Position numbers and translations under genes: made by a program | The notes under the pieces: generated by a model | What the model saw: the letters and a program-made list of their open reading frames with translations, nothing else | What the model was told of the DNA's origin: nothing | Database searches by the model: none | Shown: piece by piece, positions 41,645 through 64,000 of the stretch | Position numbering within the stretch: position 1 is the stretch's first letter | Layout of the letters: each line of letters begins with the position of its first letter | Source of the DNA: Rhabdophis nuchalis | Taxonomy: Eukaryota; Chordata; Lepidosauria; Squamata; Natricidae | DNA: 64,000 nt | Assembly (NCBI GenBank): GCA_039707465.1 | Contig: CM077645.1 | Location: 166,981,503 to 167,045,502 of the forward strand | Reading direction: 5' to 3'

Positions 41645-44600
41645 AAAGTCAGACACTTGGAATCAGTCACTGACACACCAAAGCTAAAGAACAATCCATC
41701 AGACTACATTCATGCCAGCAAATGCGTACTTGAATTGCTAGCCCAAAGGCAAACTGCTCTTACAGACAGAAAGCTCTAGACAGTTGATAGGACTTTTTTT
41801 TAAACTACAGGATAAAGTAACTGCTTCATGCTGTACAAAAATATTGTAATCTACAATCAAACGAATGGTTTTCTTGCTAAAGTTTTTTTTGTATCAAATA
41901 TGTATATTAAAAGTTTGTAACTGTACACTAAGCTCTACAAGCCTCCTTTTGTGTCTGCACTAGTGCCCTATGCTGTTAGAGGCTCAGTCTTTGTAATAGA
42001 AAAAGAATTTTAAAGTGTTATTGCTGCGTGACCATCTGAAGTGGTACTTCATTTCCTTGATATCAGCAATACAAGATGTAGTTATTTTACAGCAAGGTAT
42101 TACCAAAACAGAAGCAAGACATAATTATAATAGCTGACATAATTTTCTACCCTCATGAGTCACTTTTAAATTAGATGTAAATAGTTTTAGATGGTAGTTA
42201 TGTGACAGCATAAACAAAAAAACCCGTTTGCTAATAAGTTTGCAGAGTATTGGCAAACCAGGTAGAAAACTGAGAAGAAGCCTCTTTGCACATTCAGAAT
42301 AAGGGTGTGCACTCTGCATCCATGAACACATGGACCGAAGCTTGGCTGAACATTTCCCCTGGAATAAGATGTAAACAACTCCTGTTAAGATTCACACAGA
42401 GTTTTTATGGTATAACTCAGTTTGTGTGACTGACTATTTCCCCCCAAGAGAAATAAACCTTACCGGAAAACTTTGCATTCCATTCCTAAATGTTTAAGTC
42501 CTATCTGATTAATAGCATTAAAAAAAGTGCTCAAGTATGCAACTTAAAAAGGCAGTATAAATTAAGCTGCAGAAATGTATAGACTTGGTTTTCTTCATCT
42601 ACTTATATAAATTTTAAAGAGAATTTTATTCAGTAAAGAAGAGTGTAGGTTAGCCTTCCTCAGCATGTTGCCCACCTAAGAATTGAGACAACAGATCCCA
42701 AAATTTCCAGGCATGCTAGAAAGAGTTCTGGAAGTTGTAAACAAAATCTATTTGGAGGGCATTAGATTAAAATTGTCTGAACGATAATCTGAACGATAAT
42801 CTGTGACATTTGCAGCAAACAATTATAATAATTTACCCCATTCATTTCAATAACAGAACCATCTTTTAAAAAAAAAAAAAAAAACAGGCAGTAGTTTACA
42901 TTTTCACTGCTTTGTCTTTAGAGGAAATATGAATCTTTAGACTGGTATGTCTTCATCATATCAAAATAAGTGTCTTTCAATCATCTTGGAAACATAACAA
43001 GGTTATGACTGAATACAGTATGTCAAAGTACCAGTTTCAGAGTGGATCTAAAATGCTTCAAAATCAGAATATCTTGACAGATTACTAGTCCAATTTTTTT
43101 GCAGAGATATAATTGTTTCTCAGTTTCTAAAAGTGATTTGGGATTATATATGCAATAAACATGCCTTCCTAATTTAAAAATAGTTGTACATTATGCCATC
43201 AAAATATTTTAAGATATTTTAAATTTATCTTCATAGCAAAAGGCAAAGATAATCCAAGTGTTATAATCTATGAAGTTCTGAATTTGTTATTGCATCTACA
43301 AATTTTAAATATTGGTACAGATTTTCTCAGGCACTGGAAACTGTACTCTGACATAATGCCTAAGTATAAAATATAAAACAATTTCATAGTTACCGAGAAA
43401 GGCATGCCTTATTGCTACACCAATTCTTGCTTTTATGCTGAACTGTAACCACAACTTATTTTGTGAATGTCATTTGCATAAATTATTCAAGTTTGAAAAA
43501 ACATTATGATTCTACAATATTTAAAATTAAACCATTTTCTAAGATCTGTTTATTAAGAGAAATAAATATGTCATTTTGTAATTCTCTTAGGCCAAACACA
43601 AGGATTACACCTTTTTTCTTTCTTGCAATTTGCACAATAAAAGCAGCTGTTGCAACAAAGATTGAAAAAAACCCCTTATCTAATGGTGCCTTTACACATT
43701 CACAATATGCAATTGTGAACGGTTTATGAATGACCAAAGAATTACTGAACATAGTTTTAAAGGTAAAACAAGATATTCCCATGAAACTTACACCAGGTTG
43801 CAATTTGGACACTTAAATCAATTTTTAAAGCTGAGTATGAAAGGCTATTGCTGCTATAGTAGCAGCAATTACTTACTTGGAAAGTTAATCTGACTAAAAT
43901 TTGCATAATTTATAATTTTTATACTAAAGAACATTTTATATAAATCAGAAAAAAAACCCTAAACTCTATAGAGTTTTTTTCAAACCTCCAGTCACTGCTG
44001 TAGGTAGAGTTGACATCAAGCTGTACAGCGCAATCAAAAACATACTTACATCTTAGCTCATTTTACAGGTACAGCCATAATCAAGGCACAAAGATCTTCT
44101 ACAAGTATTTTCTTCAATAAAATTGTACAAAATAATATTACACTTTACAGTCTGTACAATATAATAAACCAGCAGTAAAACAAAAAATATATATATTATA
44201 TTATATATATATTATATATATATATTTATATTTTTATAGAAGACTGATGTCCAAAAATGATCTAAAATAATTGAATCATTTGTGGATAGAAGAAATATGG
44301 TATGTGAAGGTGAATTTTCTGCCTAAATGCAATAGGCTGAAAAAGTAGCTCTAAATTCAAAAGCCTGAGGTGTAAAGAGACTCTTAGCTCCAAACCTCCC
44401 AAAATTGCTTACCTACTCTATTCCTGGGCCAGCAATGGCTTAGAAGAGGAGGTCACTTCATCAGTTGACCTGCAACTCAGTTCGTTAAAAACTCAGTGTA
44501 ATAAATATCATAGTGCTGCTACATCATGCATGTATACATCCCCAACAGTATTTTCTAATTCTGAAGCAAAGTGCATTATTCCCTTTCTTTCTGTATATCA

Positions 44601-44986
44601 AGTACTCTTCAGTGTCATGACACAAAAGGAACCCTCCCAAAACATTCTAGGTATGACACATTGTCATCTAACTAGCAGATACCAGCTTGAACTAACAAGT
44701 CTGCTGAAAAAAAATTAGCAGACTATGTCCAATTAATTAAACATAAACAAAAATTTACAACCAAACCAAAGGAAACAGAGGTAGCCAAAGACTTCAGTGG
44801 AATGACAAAGAAGTGGCATATAAAAATAAAACACACATATTGTCCCTAAAGCATGGGCTGGCTAGAAAGTCTAATAAAAGTAAACGAACTGAGGAGGCAG
44901 ATGGATCTAGTATCTCTTCCTCTACTTCATCTGAGGAAGCCAAGAAAGAAAGATGCTTAAAACCACGGACTCCATGGTGTCCTTAA
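41645..44986. other. MPPE1 and GNAL 3' UTRs / intergenic
   Basis: Between two convergent stop codons. A possible MPPE1 poly(A) signal ATTAAA is at 41906-41911 and AATAAA near 42451; the right part should hold the GNAL 3' UTR on the minus strand. An AT dinucleotide run is at about 44188-44232. The true transcript ends cannot be read from sequence. Confidence 0.5.
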
Positions 44987-62141
<17,155 letters not shown>

Positions 62142-63457
62142 CTGAAAATTGGAAATTTAATAATATATTTTATAAAGTATTTAAATGAATCATTCCACTG
62201 TTATTAAAACAATTAAGCAGGAAGCTTGATTAGCACTTTGAGACTCTATGCAAACAATCATGTAACATCTTTAACACTTAAAAGGAGCCTTCTAGGATAT
62301 TGCCTCTCAAATGTTATTTTAACTTTTATTTTTTTTTTAAAAAATATTAAAAGTTATATTAGGTATATATCTATGTTTTAAACAAAGAGATACTGTAAAT
62401 TGCTGAAATATTACTTTATAAATTTAATGTATAATCTTTACAATGTAATGTACTTGGTGATGATTTTACTAGTTTAATTTGGATAAAGTCTGTTTTAATT
62501 ATAGATTTTATGTATCATATTTCCCATTTAGAATTTAACTTCTCCCTGAGTCATGCATGGGTATTAGAATGTAAGATGCTATTTTAAATGTAATGTTGGA
62601 AAAGGAAGTGGAAAGGGGAGAAAATAAACGCCCATTAAAAAAAAAATATGTTATTTTCATATACAGTATTATTCATTGGCTCAGAAGATCCAAGGATGTT
62701 ATTATATTATTACTTCCAAAATTACTTTGCTTGCCTCAAAGCATATAAAAGTGAAAATAGGAAGTACAAATAGATTTTGCAATTAAAAATACTCTAACAG
62801 TCTGAAATTGGTTTTTTTGACATATATTTTTTAAAATATACAAGAAAATGGCAGTGAAACATTCTATTCAAAAGAGCATAATAGTGACAGAACGTCTGGA
62901 TGACAGTTTATTTTTTACAAATATTATAAAGTCTTGTGTAAAAATACAGTCTGCTTTTTTCCAGCACAAAATTCTGCTACAAATGTTAGTTTATTGTATA
63001 CTAATCTTAATTACAATGATAGCTGTGTCTTAATGTAAGTTACAGTTCTATTTTCAAATAAGCCTTAATTGAAGTAAACCGTTTCACTGATGATTTGTCC
63101 ACAAATATTTAAAAATCAGAGTACTTAATTTAAAATGAAATTTAAAAAATACTCCAAGGAAAATCTAAAGTACTTAATAGGTTTACAATTTAAACTGTTA
63201 CATGATAAAGTTATCTTAATTTAATGGAATTTTATTTATTTATTTCATTTATATAGTGCTCATCTCAACAACATGAAGTGACAATTTTAGATGCTTGTTT
63301 TTAAAGCCTTTATCACTGTAGATACATTTCAGGGAATTGTTTATTTCCAGTATCAGATTTTTTTAAAAAGTTCTAAGAGTTTGCCACATGCCATGATATA
63401 TTTGCTTTGAAACTTTAATCCCAAATTCTTACTAATTTAAGTTTAATTCTGCCTATG
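62142..63457. other. GNAL: GNAL intron, AT-rich
   Basis: No GNAL exon and no clear repeat except a short LINE-tail-like TTTATTTATTTATTTC at 63.23 kb. Confidence 0.45.
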
Positions 63458-64000
63458 AAGATTCTCAATCATCCAGGTCATGGTTGTCCCAAAGGTGCTT
63501 TTCAAAAGGCAACTGGACTTTCTTGGTTTTTTCCTTGAAGGTGTTTCGCTTCTCATCCAAGAAGCTTCTTCAGTTCAGGCTGAATGGTGGGGAATGGAAG
63601 GAAAGAAGAAAACAACCAACGAAGCAACGTTGTCATTCCATACGTTGCAGGAATATCTGAAAAGCTCAGGAGGATTTTCAACAACATACGCATACACTTT
63701 AAACCCAAGAATAAGGCAGAAGCTTGTCCACTCCAAGGATAAAACACAAACTGAGCAATGTGGTATATACTGTGCAATGCCATGAGGCATGTGCAGATCT
63801 GTACATTGTGAAACAAAACAACTTCACAAATGCATGGCACAATATAGGAGAACAAACCCATCAGGACAAGATTCAGTAGTCCATCTGCATCTGAAAGACA
63901 AAGGTCACTCTTTTGAAGACAGCAAAGTCCACATTCTGGACAGAGAGGATCAGTAGTTTGAGAGGGGTCAAAGAGGCAATCTATATTAAAATTGAACAGC
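63458..64000 (+). mobile_element. Penelope-like element with GIY-YIG remnant, runs off the window
   Basis: Begins with the repeat start (GATTCTCAATCATCCAGGTC, CCCAAAGGTGCTTTTCAAA), then a decayed coding part. Across frames I read CGIYCAMP-EACADLYI, AVHLHLKDKGHSFED-like and HILDRED-FERG, the pattern of the GIY-YIG endonuclease end of Penelope-like retroelements. At least one stop (63953-63955) and a one-base frameshift (near 63965) make it inactive. Confidence 0.6.

Noticed and set aside
44188..44232. AT dinucleotide run as an origin or scaffold site
   Set aside because: A plain AT microsatellite with nothing else to support a function.

Overview
This window looks like a piece of a squamate reptile nuclear genome, probably a snake. 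Coding sequence is broken into short exons with GT-AG introns. The repeats are L2 and CR1 LINEs with ATT-type tails, Sauria-like tRNA SINEs ending in a BovB-like TTTACCTTT tail, many hAT and Tc1/mariner MITEs, and abundant microsatellites. An AGAAT repeat joined to a TTTATT motif, which I associate with snake CR1/L3 elements, points the same way. The lineage is inferred from repeats and gene order, not from a search.

The gene order matches human 18p11.21 in reverse. From left to right: exon 1 of IMPA2 (minus strand, in a CpG island near 4.2 kb); a complete seven-coding-exon gene on the plus strand (11.7-23.0 kb) for a 271-residue coiled-coil protein whose C-terminus resembles that of the ciliary protein CEP290; all nine coding exons of MPPE1/PGAP5 (plus strand, 28.3-41.6 kb, 399 residues); and the last eight coding exons of GNAL, the olfactory-type G-alpha (minus strand, 45.0-62.1 kb, 250 residues). 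MPPE1 and GNAL converge, with their 3' ends about 3.3 kb apart.

The most interesting item is the CEP290-like gene. I joined its exons by splice sites and reading phase: the exons total 816 nt with no internal stop, and the start codon has an in-frame stop just upstream. Its CpG-rich promoter holds a textbook RFX X-box, the usual control site of ciliary genes. I do not recall a gene at this position in mammals. A second X-box-like site lies in the CpG-rich region upstream of MPPE1.

The rest is mobile DNA. At the left edge an L2 copy keeps a 787-codon open reading frame (endonuclease end plus reverse transcriptase). A broken, nearly full L2 copy lies on the minus strand at 36.9-39.1 kb. Several hAT elements have intact 8-bp target duplications, including a perfect 108-bp palindrome. 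Mariner-type elements are flanked by TA. Large copies of both superfamilies carry GC-rich interiors built as inverted repeats. Penelope-like fragments with a remnant of a GIY-YIG endonuclease occur several times, one at the right edge and one interrupted by an L2 insertion. Other gaps are AT-rich and show nothing I can name.
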